Shown here: piece after piece, positions 45,115-53,081 of the stretch | Numbering within the stretch: position 1 is the stretch's first letter | Layout: each line of letters begins with the position of its first letter | Origin: Ferrimicrobium acidiphilum DSM 19497 | GTDB taxonomy: Bacteria; Actinomycetota; Acidimicrobiia; Acidimicrobiales; Acidimicrobiaceae | Assembly (NCBI RefSeq): GCF_000949255.1 | Contig: NZ_JXUW01000009.1 | Coordinates: 37 to 64,036, forward strand | Reading direction: 5' to 3' | Length of the DNA stretch: 64,000 bases | Program-made: the position numbers and the translations under genes | Notes under the pieces: generated by a model | Told to the model about the DNA's origin: nothing | The model's database searches: none | Seen by the model: the letters and a program-made list of their open reading frames with translations, nothing else

Positions 45115-45126
45115 GCATCTAGCCTA
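45115..45126 (-). promoter_or_regulatory. Leaderless-type -10 box before mrp
   Basis: TAGGCT (45126-45121 on the minus strand), six bases, then the ATG at 45114. No Shine-Dalgarno. Confidence 0.45.
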
Positions 45127-45239
45127 CTTCGCCTGCGGTGAATAGGATGGAAGAGGCCGAATAGTCAGCCCTGTGGGCTGCCTGTTGTGGTAGTGCGTTA
45201 GGTCGTCTGTCACCCCCGAACGGGCTGAAAGCTTCACGC

Positions 45240-45245
45240 TATACT
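45240..45245 (+). promoter_or_regulatory. -10 box of the A-type carrier gene
   Basis: TATACT about 33 bases before the ATG at 45278; no good -35 is seen. In contrast to mrp, this gene has a leader with GAAGGAG. Confidence 0.35.
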
Positions 45246-45277
45246 GGTAGACAAGAGAATATTTTGAAGGAGCAGTT

Positions 45278-45640
45278 ATGGCAATGACATCAGTGAAAAT
45301 TGGCAAGCGCCCATCGGTGATCACCTTGAGCGATCGTGCAGTGGCGAAGGTCGCTGCTTTACTCTCGGAGGAGGAGGGTGCGGAGACGCTGTTTCTCCGA
45401 GTGGCGGTGGCTCCGGGCGGCTGCTCCGGGTATAGCTATGACATGTTCTTCGACAGCGAGATCGCCGATGATGACATCTCGGCTACCTACGGTGACGTGA
45501 GGGTCGTGGTGGATTCGGCGTCGGCTGAGCTGATCAAAGGGGCGACACTCGATTACAGTGATTCGCTGAGCGAGGCTGGTTTTCATATCACCAATCCGAA
45601 CGCAACCCGAACCTGCGGTTGTGGATCATCGTTCTCTTAG
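45278..45640 (+). CDS. A-type Fe-S carrier (ErpA/SufA/HesB family)
   Basis: 120 aa with the three conserved cysteines: one in APGGCSGYSYDMFFD and two in TCGCGSSFS at the C-terminus. It holds [4Fe-4S] or [2Fe-2S] clusters for transfer. GAAGGAG six bases before the ATG decides the start. It is located head to head with mrp. Confidence 0.94.
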   Translation: MAMTSVKIGKRPSVITLSDRAVAKVAALLSEEEGAETLFLRVAVAPGGCSGYSYDMFFDSEIADDDISATYGDVRVVVDSASAELIKGATLDYSDSLSEAGFHITNPNATRTCGCGSSFS

Positions 45641-45653
45641 CGAATAGCTAGCG

Positions 45654-46361
45654 CTATACGATCGTCTGCGAGTCTGCTTGCTCCTCGGAATCGTCCAGCA
45701 GCTCGCTGGGGAGTCCGAATTTGTAGCCAACCGAGCGCACTGTTTGGATGAGGGAGTCGTAAGCCTCGCCCAGTTTGGCGCGAAGTCGGCGGATATGGAC
45801 GTCTACGGTGCGAGCTCCGCCGTAGTACTCGTAACCCCACACACGCGAGAGTAGGGTCTCCCTTGAGAAGACCTTTCCTGGGTGACTGGCGAGGAATTTT
45901 AGGAGTTCGTACTCCATGTATGTGAGGTCCATCGGAGTCCCGGCGAGAGTCGCCTGATAGGTATCGGTGTCTAACATCAGTGGACCGATCGCAATTCTGC
46001 TGTGTTCTTCTGGTTGCCCATGTCGTGCCAGCAGATGTTGGAGGCGCACCGCAAGCTCTGTCCGGTCAAAGGGTGAGACAGCAAAATCGTCTATCACTCC
46101 TTCGCGTAACGCCAGCTCTTTCACCTGGTGCCGCTCAATGAGGAGCAACAACACGACGCCGCTGTCCCGATGTTTGCGAATTCCTCGGCACAGCGTCACA
46201 GCTTGCTCGAAGTCGGTGGTCGCATCGACGATAACCCCTGTGACCTGGCTGGGGAGGGTAGTCTCCTCCGAGTCGATAGTCAAGAATTCGTAGCCGGTGT
46301 CGTCATAGAAATCTATGACTCTGCCTACGTTTTTTGGAGAGTAAACAGCGACTGTTGTCAA
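45654..46361 (-). CDS. glnR: GlnR-type OmpR-family nitrogen regulator
   Basis: 235 aa: an atypical receiver domain (1-115) that keeps one Asp in TGVIVDATTD but lacks the normal acid cluster, as in actinobacterial GlnR, and a winged-helix domain with MDLTYMEYELLKFLASHPG, VFSRETLLSRVWGYEY and GARTVDVHIRRLRAKLG. GlnR activates or represses glnA, amtB and other nitrogen genes without a cognate kinase. It starts at TTG directly after the glnA stop, with GAGGG from the end of glnA as ribosome site, so it is translationally coupled to glnA. Confidence 0.85.
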   Translation of the reverse strand: MTTVAVYSPKNVGRVIDFYDDTGYEFLTIDSEETTLPSQVTGVIVDATTDFEQAVTLCRGIRKHRDSGVVLLLLIERHQVKELALREGVIDDFAVSPFDRTELAVRLQHLLARHGQPEEHSRIAIGPLMLDTDTYQATLAGTPMDLTYMEYELLKFLASHPGKVFSRETLLSRVWGYEYYGGARTVDVHIRRLRAKLGEAYDSLIQTVRSVGYKFGLPSELLDDSEEQADSQTIV

Positions 46362-47693
46362 CTACAACACCCTCAAATAGCGCCCGAGTTCGTACTGTGA
46401 GATCCGAGTATTGTAACGATCCCATTCTGCGTGTTTGTTGCGGATGAACCATTCAGTAACGTGATCCCCAAGAGCTTCACGCACCAAAGTTGACTCCTCC
46501 ATCCGAAGAAGGGCCTCTTCAAGACTGCTTGGGAGTGGGATGATGTCGAGCGCATCTCTTTTCGAGTCTGGCAACGTGAAGAGGTTCTCGTTGGTCTCGC
46601 GAGGGAGGTCGAGTTCCTTGGTGAGGCCGTCGAGGCCGGCTGCCAAGATCACCGAAAAAGCGAGGTAGGGGTTGCAGGCTGGATCTGGGGCGCGGTATTC
46701 AACCTGGTAGTTCTCTTCGCGCGTCGATGGGGCAACTGGGACTCGCACCAGTGCCGAACGATTGTGATGCGCCCAGGCGATGTGGGCTGGAGCTTCGTAT
46801 CCTGGGACCAAGCGTTTGTACGAGTTCACCCACTGGTTGGTTACTGCGGTAATTTCGCCGGCATGGGCGAGGAGTCCGGCGATGAAGTGATGTGCTCTCT
46901 TGCTGAGGCCATCAGCCGAGGCGGGGTCGGCGAATATATTTTCATCCTCATCGAAAAGGGCCATATGAAGGTGCATTCCTGAGCCCTGTACTCCTGCAAG
47001 AGGTTTTGGCATGAAGGTGGCGAGCACGCCGGCATTCGCCGCAGTGCGTGAAATAATGAGGCGAGCGGTGATGATATTGTCGGCCATAGCCAGAGCATCG
47101 GTGGCGCGCAGATCGATTTCGTGCTGGGACGGGCCGTCCTCGTGGTGGGAGTATTTGACAGCGATCCCAGTCTCTTCGAGCGCGAACACCGTCTCCTTGC
47201 GGATCTCTGAACCGGTGTCACTCAGTGATAGATCGAAGTAGGAGCCCTCATCTAACGGCTTGGTGGTCGTTGGGTCGAGGTAGAAGTACTCTATCTCTGG
47301 GGAGACAAAAAAGGTAAGACCGAGTGCGCGTGTACGTTCTAGTGTGCGTTTCAAGACGTTGCGTGGACAGCCATCAAAGGGGGTGCCATCTAAGTTGACG
47401 ATGTCGCAAAACATCCTTGCGACATGTGGCTGATTTGGCAGAATGGTGAAGCTATCTGGGTCAGGTCGTGCTATCACGTCGCTCTCTTGAATACGTGAGA
47501 AGCCATCGATAGCCGATCCGTCGAAGATCATCCCCTCGTCGAGTGCGTTCGCCAACTCTGCTGGAGTGATTTGAAATGATTTAGGAATGCCTAGGACGTC
47601 GGTGAACCATAGTTGAATGAATTTGATCCGACGCTCTTCGACGACGTGCAGCACAAACCGCCGCTTATCCTCATGTATTTTACTTGGATCCAC
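46362..47693 (-). CDS. glnA: Glutamine synthetase type I
   Basis: Makes glutamine from glutamate, ammonia and ATP. 443 aa, the short GSI-alpha length that lacks the adenylylation loop. Marks: DEGMIFDGSAIDGFSRIQESD, FFVSPEIEYFYL, HHEDGPSQHEID, VQGSGMHLHMALF, NSYKRLVPGYEAPAHIAWAHHNRSA and the C-terminal YLRVL. Starts with GTG 47693. In GSI-alpha enzymes control is by feedback and by GlnR rather than adenylylation. The 186-base upstream gap was checked for GlnR boxes without a clear hit. Confidence 0.95.
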   Translation of the reverse strand: MDPSKIHEDKRRFVLHVVEERRIKFIQLWFTDVLGIPKSFQITPAELANALDEGMIFDGSAIDGFSRIQESDVIARPDPDSFTILPNQPHVARMFCDIVNLDGTPFDGCPRNVLKRTLERTRALGLTFFVSPEIEYFYLDPTTTKPLDEGSYFDLSLSDTGSEIRKETVFALEETGIAVKYSHHEDGPSQHEIDLRATDALAMADNIITARLIISRTAANAGVLATFMPKPLAGVQGSGMHLHMALFDEDENIFADPASADGLSKRAHHFIAGLLAHAGEITAVTNQWVNSYKRLVPGYEAPAHIAWAHHNRSALVRVPVAPSTREENYQVEYRAPDPACNPYLAFSVILAAGLDGLTKELDLPRETNENLFTLPDSKRDALDIIPLPSSLEEALLRMEESTLVREALGDHVTEWFIRNKHAEWDRYNTRISQYELGRYLRVL

Positions 47694-47879
47694 ACAGTCA
47701 CTCTATGGGTGAAGTGACAGAGTTGGATCGGTGGACCTTTGACAGTTAATGTCGAGTTCACATTGGCTGGTGATCTGTTAGCGATTTTTGTGTCTACAGC
47801 CTCTGGAGTTTGGTTAGCGATTGTGCAGCAGAAAGGGTGACAAAAGCGTAGTGTTGCCGTATGTATCGATTAGTTCACC

Positions 47880-48302
47880 TCAAGAGTGTCCCTTTAGATG
47901 GGCCACGAGCGCTGTAGTTACCTGGGCGTCGTCGCTGTTGGTAAGCCATTGATCTACATCTTGTAACCTCACCCACGCAAGCCTGTCGATCTCGTCGTCA
48001 GGTTGATGTTCGCTGATTGCGACGATTGTAAGTGTAAAATAGGTAACTGTTTTGGTACGCCTGGACTGATCGAGATAGGTAAGAACACAGAGGACAGGTC
48101 CAACTTCTGTTCGTATACCAGTCTCCTCCTCTACCTCCCGAATCGCGCAATCTGCCAGACTTTCACCTGGTTCACACTTTCCCTTCGGCCAGGACCAATC
48201 GTCGTAACGAGGGCGATGCACTAGCAAGACTTCGTATGCGTGTTCATCGTTAAGTCGACAGATGACACCTCCCGCCGCCAGTATCACCTCGCTCTTCCCC
48301 AT
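47880..48302 (-). CDS. NUDIX hydrolase, MutT/Ap6A-hydrolase-like
   Basis: 140 aa with a complete Nudix box GKCEPGESLADCAIREVEEETGI and the preceding YDDWSWPKGK. It resembles the NUDIX part of actinobacterial MutT1-like proteins, without the phosphatase domain; substrate probably (di)nucleoside polyphosphates. ATG 48302 is chosen because GGAGG stands eight bases upstream. Confidence 0.88.
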   Translation of the reverse strand: MGKSEVILAAGGVICRLNDEHAYEVLLVHRPRYDDWSWPKGKCEPGESLADCAIREVEEETGIRTEVGPVLCVLTYLDQSRRTKTVTYFTLTIVAISEHQPDDEIDRLAWVRLQDVDQWLTNSDDAQVTTALVAHLKGHS

Positions 48303-48403
48303 GGCGACCACCTCCGTGGGTTACACTACTAGTTGAAGCCGCACCCAGCAGCGGCCATGAAGTCAGGCTGGGAAAAGGACTGAGCGAGGAGATATTAGAT
48401 ACG

Positions 48404-49210
48404 ATGGCAGCCCTGCACCTCCTGCGGCGAGGTGTTATGTTCGGTTTAGCTGGTGTTTTCGGGGTAGTGATGGCATCGTGTGCTGGTCCTACTAACCATC
48501 GGAGGTCTTCATCAACGAAGGAGACCGCAGTGAAAGTGCCTATGAATACGGTACCTCCACCTGCATTGACAACTGCGTTGGCCGCGTTTGCGACGACACC
48601 GGTGCGGATGTCGATCGCAGTGAGCGAACTAACATCAGGTGTCGATCGTAGGTTGACGGTCTACGCCGCCTGGGATCCGATCGATCGCGACGGCGAGGTG
48701 GCTACGATTGGAGCGAACGCCGGTGTTGAGTCAGGCTACGGTGCTTCCAGGATCGTGAATGGCCAGGCTTGGAGCCTGATAGCCGGCCACTGGTACAGGG
48801 TTGGCTTTGGTCAACAGGTGATTGGCAAGGTTGTCGCGGTGGTTGGAGTGATCAAGTTGATTGGGCAGGTTCACGCTGTCGCCTCGCAAGTCATAAATGG
48901 GACGACCTGCCTGGGGTTTGCGGGATCGCTCTCCCAGGGGCAGCTGCTTGCCATAGAGCATCATCATGGTCGTGCGACTCTCATGCAGGCACTCGCCGGT
49001 ATAGATAGGTTGGGCTATACGGTCTACGTCGGGGGTCCATTCGTGCGTGGTCTCGATATTACAGCTATCGTCTCGGGCCACCGAGTGCGTTACCGAACCC
49101 AGTGGCTGTTGACCTTCCCGAGTTGGGGGACGCCGGTGCAGATTCAGCCACCGGTTAGCGCTTCGGTTTTGCCTGGATCTGCCCCGGCTGGTGGGCTTCT
49201 TCCGCTCTGA
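48404..49210 (+). CDS. Putative lipoprotein, unknown function
   Basis: Signal sequence with lipobox GVVMASC (Cys at about residue 26), then a Ser/Thr-rich spacer and a roughly 200-residue domain rich in beta strand with many Val/Gly (AAWDPIDRDGEVATIGANAG, VRYRTQWLLTFPSWGTPVQI). It resembles LprG/LppX-type lipoproteins in layout only. No catalytic motif. An IS605-type right end begins about 11 bases after its stop. Confidence 0.6.
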   Translation: MAALHLLRRGVMFGLAGVFGVVMASCAGPTNHRRSSSTKETAVKVPMNTVPPPALTTALAAFATTPVRMSIAVSELTSGVDRRLTVYAAWDPIDRDGEVATIGANAGVESGYGASRIVNGQAWSLIAGHWYRVGFGQQVIGKVVAVVGVIKLIGQVHAVASQVINGTTCLGFAGSLSQGQLLAIEHHHGRATLMQALAGIDRLGYTVYVGGPFVRGLDITAIVSGHRVRYRTQWLLTFPSWGTPVQIQPPVSASVLPGSAPAGGLLPL

Positions 49211-49254
49211 CAGGAGGGCCAGAAGCCCCGTCTATAAGGGCAGGGAGGTTCACC
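49211..49254 (+). repeat. Solitary IS200/IS605-type right end
   Basis: GAAGCCCCGTCTATAAGGGC, then AGGGAGGTTCACC: the hairpin plus GGGAGGTTCAC arrangement typical of IS605/IS607 TnpB element right ends. Stem CCC-C-GTC / GGC-A-GGG (49226-49245) with one mismatch. No tnpB frame stands upstream, so this is a remnant or a small non-autonomous form. Confidence 0.5.
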
Positions 49255-49424
49255 GATTTCGATTGGTCGTGCCAGGTATCAGATGTCGAGCTTGTTGGTG
49301 CGTCATTTGTGGGCAGCGTCGTGCTCCTGGCTACCCACGGCCTCGGGTCCAGCAAGACGACCGCAGGCCTCTTCGTCTTGGCCGCGGTTAGACGATGGAT
49401 ATAACCAGCAGATCGCTCGGTCGA

Positions 49425-50228
49425 TTAGGCGTCACGGCTGGTGAGCCGCCAGTTGGCGATTAGGAAGATGATCACGGTATAGATTGCGAGGATGGCTAAC
49501 CCTGCCCATGCGCTGAAGGTATTGGGTTGGGAATGGACGCTCATCAGGGTTCGTCCGATCGTGAACGGAAGAAACTTATTGATGTCGTTGGATAATGACG
49601 TTGGTAGCGCCGTCACCAGAAGTGGCAGTACGAGGACTAGGGCTACAAAGGTGGTGATGGCACCAGCCGTATGTCGAACGATCACGCCAAGCCCGAGGGC
49701 GAAGAGGGCGAGCAGCGCCATGTAAAGACCGGTGCCTGCTACCGCACGCAACACGTTAGTGCCGCCGAGCGATGCGGTCGGGGTTGTGCCTGAAAGAATG
49801 GCTTGGCCGACGAAGAAGCTTGCAAAGCTAACTATCTCTGCGACGATAATCGCCACGATAGCGAACATAACGATCTTGGCAACAAGCACCTTTGAGCGAG
49901 ATGATGCCGCTGTAAACGTCGCGCTGATCGTTCCGGTGGCTACCTCAGCAGTAAAGACCAGGATCCCGAGCACTCCGAGTGCCAACTGGCCAAGCAGGAC
50001 ACCAGAGAGGCTGCGCGAGGTGGGGTCAAAGGCAAGACGTTGCCCTGGGCCGGCATGGTTCCAGTTAGCCGCGATTGCGAAAGCACCGAGCGATGAGATG
50101 CCAATCGTAAGGACTGCGGTGACGAGGAGGGTGAAGACGGTGGAGCGCACCGAACGAATCTTGATCCACTCCGAGGAGAGGAGGTCTCCAAAACTTTGTC
50201 GGCGATCGGTGGTTGTAGCGATGCTCAT
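49425..50228 (-). CDS. ABC-2 type export permease
   Basis: 267 aa, six predicted helices (for example about 30-52, 75-95, 110-135, 160-185 and 240-260), N-terminal FGDLLSSEWIKIRSVRST, the common ABC-2 opening in actinobacteria. It overlaps its ATPase gene (ATGA at 50225-50228). Substrate unknown: lipids, antibiotics or peptides are usual. Confidence 0.85.
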   Translation of the reverse strand: MSIATTTDRRQSFGDLLSSEWIKIRSVRSTVFTLLVTAVLTIGISSLGAFAIAANWNHAGPGQRLAFDPTSRSLSGVLLGQLALGVLGILVFTAEVATGTISATFTAASSRSKVLVAKIVMFAIVAIIVAEIVSFASFFVGQAILSGTTPTASLGGTNVLRAVAGTGLYMALLALFALGLGVIVRHTAGAITTFVALVLVLPLLVTALPTSLSNDINKFLPFTIGRTLMSVHSQPNTFSAWAGLAILAIYTVIIFLIANWRLTSRDA

Positions 50229-51157
50229 GCGCGTTCCCCTTCTAAGCGAACCGTGGTGTGGGACTGAAACTCAACGTCATCTTGCATAAGGCTCATGAAG
50301 GCATCCTCTAGGCTTGCAGAGACACTAGCAAGCTCATGGAGTACTATCCCCGCGGAGAAGGCGATCTCACCGATAGCAGCGGTTTCGAGCCCGGTCACCT
50401 GGAGTCCGTCGGGTTCTACGAAGGTCATGGTGGCGTTGTGTTGGGTGAGTAGCGCTTGAAGGTCGGATCGTTGGGGGGTGCGAACCAGCGTCGTCTTGCC
50501 AGAGTTTGCATCGATGAAGTTGGCCATATCGGTATCAGCAACCAGCTTGCCCCGGCCGATGACGACCACGTGATCAGCGGTGAGCGCCATCTCGCTCATA
50601 AGGTGGCTAGAGACGAAGATGCCTCGGCCCTCGGCTGCCAAACCTCGCAGCAGATGCCGGATCCAGAGGATGCCCTCTGGATCAAGACCATTGACCGGCT
50701 CGTCGAAGAGCAAAAGTGGTGCATCGCCTAGTAGCGCCGCGGCGATACCTAGTCGCTGCCCCATGCCGAGCGAGAAGGTCCCAGCTCGTCGATCTGCCAC
50801 CGAGGTCAGCCCGACAAGGTCGAGCACCTCGTCGACACGTTGCTTTGGGATATGGTTGGTTGCGGCCAGAGCCAATAGGTGATTCCTGGCAGTTCGACCT
50901 GGGTGATATGCCTTGGCCTCAAGGAGTGCGCCAACACTGCGAAGCGGGTTCTTTAGCTCTGAGAATCTCTGCCCGTTGATGAGCACCGATCCTTCGTTGG
51001 GACGGTCCAGCCCCATAATCATCCGCATCGTCGTCGACTTACCAGCCCCGTTTGGACCGAGGAAGCCGGTCACTCGACCCTCGACCACCTGAAAGTCGAG
51101 GTGATCGACTGCAAGCGTACCCTCGTAGGTCTTAGTAAGACCGCGCGCCTCTATCAT
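50225..51157 (-). CDS. ABC exporter ATPase (BcrA/DrrA-type)
   Basis: 310 aa. Walker A FLGPNGAGKSTTMRMI, signature FSLGMGQRLGIAAALLG, Walker B LLLFDEPVNGLDPEG and a 90-residue C-terminal extension typical of drug/lantibiotic exporters. Pairs with the permease next to it. Confidence 0.92.
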   Translation of the reverse strand: MIEARGLTKTYEGTLAVDHLDFQVVEGRVTGFLGPNGAGKSTTMRMIMGLDRPNEGSVLINGQRFSELKNPLRSVGALLEAKAYHPGRTARNHLLALAATNHIPKQRVDEVLDLVGLTSVADRRAGTFSLGMGQRLGIAAALLGDAPLLLFDEPVNGLDPEGILWIRHLLRGLAAEGRGIFVSSHLMSEMALTADHVVVIGRGKLVADTDMANFIDANSGKTTLVRTPQRSDLQALLTQHNATMTFVEPDGLQVTGLETAAIGEIAFSAGIVLHELASVSASLEDAFMSLMQDDVEFQSHTTVRLEGERA

Positions 51158-51285
51158 CGTCTCTACTGTCTCCTCAAGTTAACTAAGAGACATGTTAGCT
51201 ATATTCTGGCTAAAAATACTGATAAAATGCTGAAATGTCGCTGGGCGAACAGCCCGCTAGTCGGTTGATGCTAGCTCGATAATGA

Positions 51286-52113
51286 TCAGCTAATCACTCG
51301 CTTTTTGAAGCCTCGGATGCCGATCAGGAGGAGAAAAAGCAAGAAGCCGAGCAGGCCTGCATATACCCCAAAAAGGTTCATATGCTGAATGCCTGTCGTG
51401 AGTCCAGCTCTGAGACCCTCGTTGATATATATCAGTGGATTGATGAGAACAGCCCATTTGAGCCAGGGGATAGCGCCGAGGCTTGTCCATGGGTAGTACA
51501 CGGCACCTAGAAAGGTCATAGGCAACAGAATTATTGCGAAAATGAAGGCGACTTGGGTGGGGGGAACGATTGTACCTATGGCGAGCCCTAGTGCCCCCGA
51601 GAGCACTGCGGCGATTGGGATGATGGCCAAAACCAGTGGCCAGTTAACCGACAGGTGGACGGAGGTGGCTGGAATAAAGATCGATACGGCAAACACTACC
51701 AATGCCGCTATGAGCGCCTGGAGAGCTCCTGAGATGATTTTTGCGGTGGCGACTCCCCATATTGGAACCGGAGCTAGCACCCTATCCTCGATCTCACGAG
51801 TGAAGGAGAACTCCTGGACCAACGGGAGCGCGACGGCTTGGATACCCTGGGTGATGATGGATATGCCAACAACACCAGCCACGAGCAAGGTCGAGAATTG
51901 AGCCTCGGCGGCCGCGTTCCCGCCGACCCCTTGCCCAATCTTGGGAAACACGTAGGCAAGCACAAAGACGATCAGGATCGGCTGAGATATTACCCGAACC
52001 AAGAACATCACCCAGCGGGAGATGAGTACTCGAAGATCTCGCATGACCAGTGACCAGATGGTTTTTGCGTAGTGCGAGCGAACGACGGTTGGTTTGGATA
52101 CGGTCGGACTCAT
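51286..52113 (-). CDS. ABC-2 type export permease (DrrB-like)
   Basis: 275 aa with six helices; SHYAKTIWSLVMRDLRVLISRWV at the start and PMTFLGAVYYPWTSLGAIPWLKWAVLINPLIYI near the end, the DrrB/ABC2 signature region. It overlaps the next ATPase gene (ATGA at 52110-52113), so it belongs to that system. Confidence 0.88.
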   Translation of the reverse strand: MSPTVSKPTVVRSHYAKTIWSLVMRDLRVLISRWVMFLVRVISQPILIVFVLAYVFPKIGQGVGGNAAAEAQFSTLLVAGVVGISIITQGIQAVALPLVQEFSFTREIEDRVLAPVPIWGVATAKIISGALQALIAALVVFAVSIFIPATSVHLSVNWPLVLAIIPIAAVLSGALGLAIGTIVPPTQVAFIFAIILLPMTFLGAVYYPWTSLGAIPWLKWAVLINPLIYINEGLRAGLTTGIQHMNLFGVYAGLLGFLLFLLLIGIRGFKKRVIS

Positions 52114-53075
52114 TCGCGCAAATCCCTTCCTGTCAGGGCTAGAAATACGCTCTCTAGTGACCCTTGTTTTACCGATAGATTGCGGTAGCTGATCTCCATG
52201 GCTACCAGCTCCTTTACAAGCATGGGCAAGAGGTCTGTGGGGTCAGCAGTCGAGATGGTGAGCTTTGAACCGACAAAACCTATCGTGGTGCCTGGCAATG
52301 ATTTGGTCAGGACCTCCACTAGACCTTGGTCAGCACCCTGGAGGTCAAGCGAGATCTGCGCCTGTTTGGCGTAAGAGCGCTTGAGCGCTTCAGGGGTGTC
52401 AAGAGCAAGGATCTGTCCGTGATCCATAATGGCGATCGCTTCGCAGAGTTCATCTGCCTCGTCCATGTAATGGGTCGAGAGCAGGATCGTCTGGCCAGCA
52501 GCATTTAGGTCGCGTAGAATCTGCCAAAGTGCCAGTCTGCTCTGTGGATCGAGCCCGGTAGTCGGCTCGTCGAGCACCAAGATGGTCGGACTATGCATCA
52601 CTGCACGGGCTACCATAAGCCGCTGTGCCATGCCACCGGAGAGTGCGCCGACGGGTGCATTGGCTCGTTCTCGGAGCCGGAATTGCTCGAGTAACTGATC
52701 AGTCTTGGTGCGCGCCACCTTGGTGGTCATGCCGAAGTAGCGACCGTGAAACGTGAGATTCTCGCGTACACTTAGCGATCGATCTAGGGTGTTGGACTGG
52801 GGGACGACGCCTAGAAGACTCTTGGCGGCCGCCGGCCGAGCGACCACATCGATGCCGTTGATCGTGACTGTTCCCGAGGTGGGAATGACCCTGGTGGTGA
52901 TCATTCCAAAGGTAGTGGTTTTACCTGCTCCGTTGGGGCCTAGAAGCCCATAGATGCCGCCTCGAGGAATGGAGAAACTCACGCCTTTAACCGCGGTTAT
53001 TGAGCCAGGGTACGTTTTGACAAGCTCGTTTACTTCGATGGCAGGGTTCTGGGTGTCGAACTCTGGGGCTACCAT
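52110..53075 (-). CDS. ABC exporter ATPase (DrrA-type)
   Basis: 321 aa. Walker A LLGPNGAGKTTTFGMI, signature LSGGMAQRLMVARAVM, Walker B ILVLDEPTTGLDPQSR and a C-terminal DrrA-like domain. The first gene of the four-gene ABC block. Its ATG lies only 6 bases from the start of nadE on the other strand, so both promoters must overlap. Confidence 0.93.
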   Translation of the reverse strand: MVAPEFDTQNPAIEVNELVKTYPGSITAVKGVSFSIPRGGIYGLLGPNGAGKTTTFGMITTRVIPTSGTVTINGIDVVARPAAAKSLLGVVPQSNTLDRSLSVRENLTFHGRYFGMTTKVARTKTDQLLEQFRLRERANAPVGALSGGMAQRLMVARAVMHSPTILVLDEPTTGLDPQSRLALWQILRDLNAAGQTILLSTHYMDEADELCEAIAIMDHGQILALDTPEALKRSYAKQAQISLDLQGADQGLVEVLTKSLPGTTIGFVGSKLTISTADPTDLLPMLVKELVAMEISYRNLSVKQGSLESVFLALTGRDLRE

Positions 53076-53081
53076 AACTAT
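53070..53081 (+). promoter_or_regulatory. Leaderless-type -10 box of nadE
   Basis: TACCAT (53070-53075), six bases, then GTG 53082. The box overlaps the start codon of the divergent ATPase gene, so no space exists for a leader. Confidence 0.5.

Noticed and set aside
47694-47880. GlnR boxes upstream of glnA
   Set aside because: Only scattered GTnAC-like half sites were seen, with no properly spaced array.
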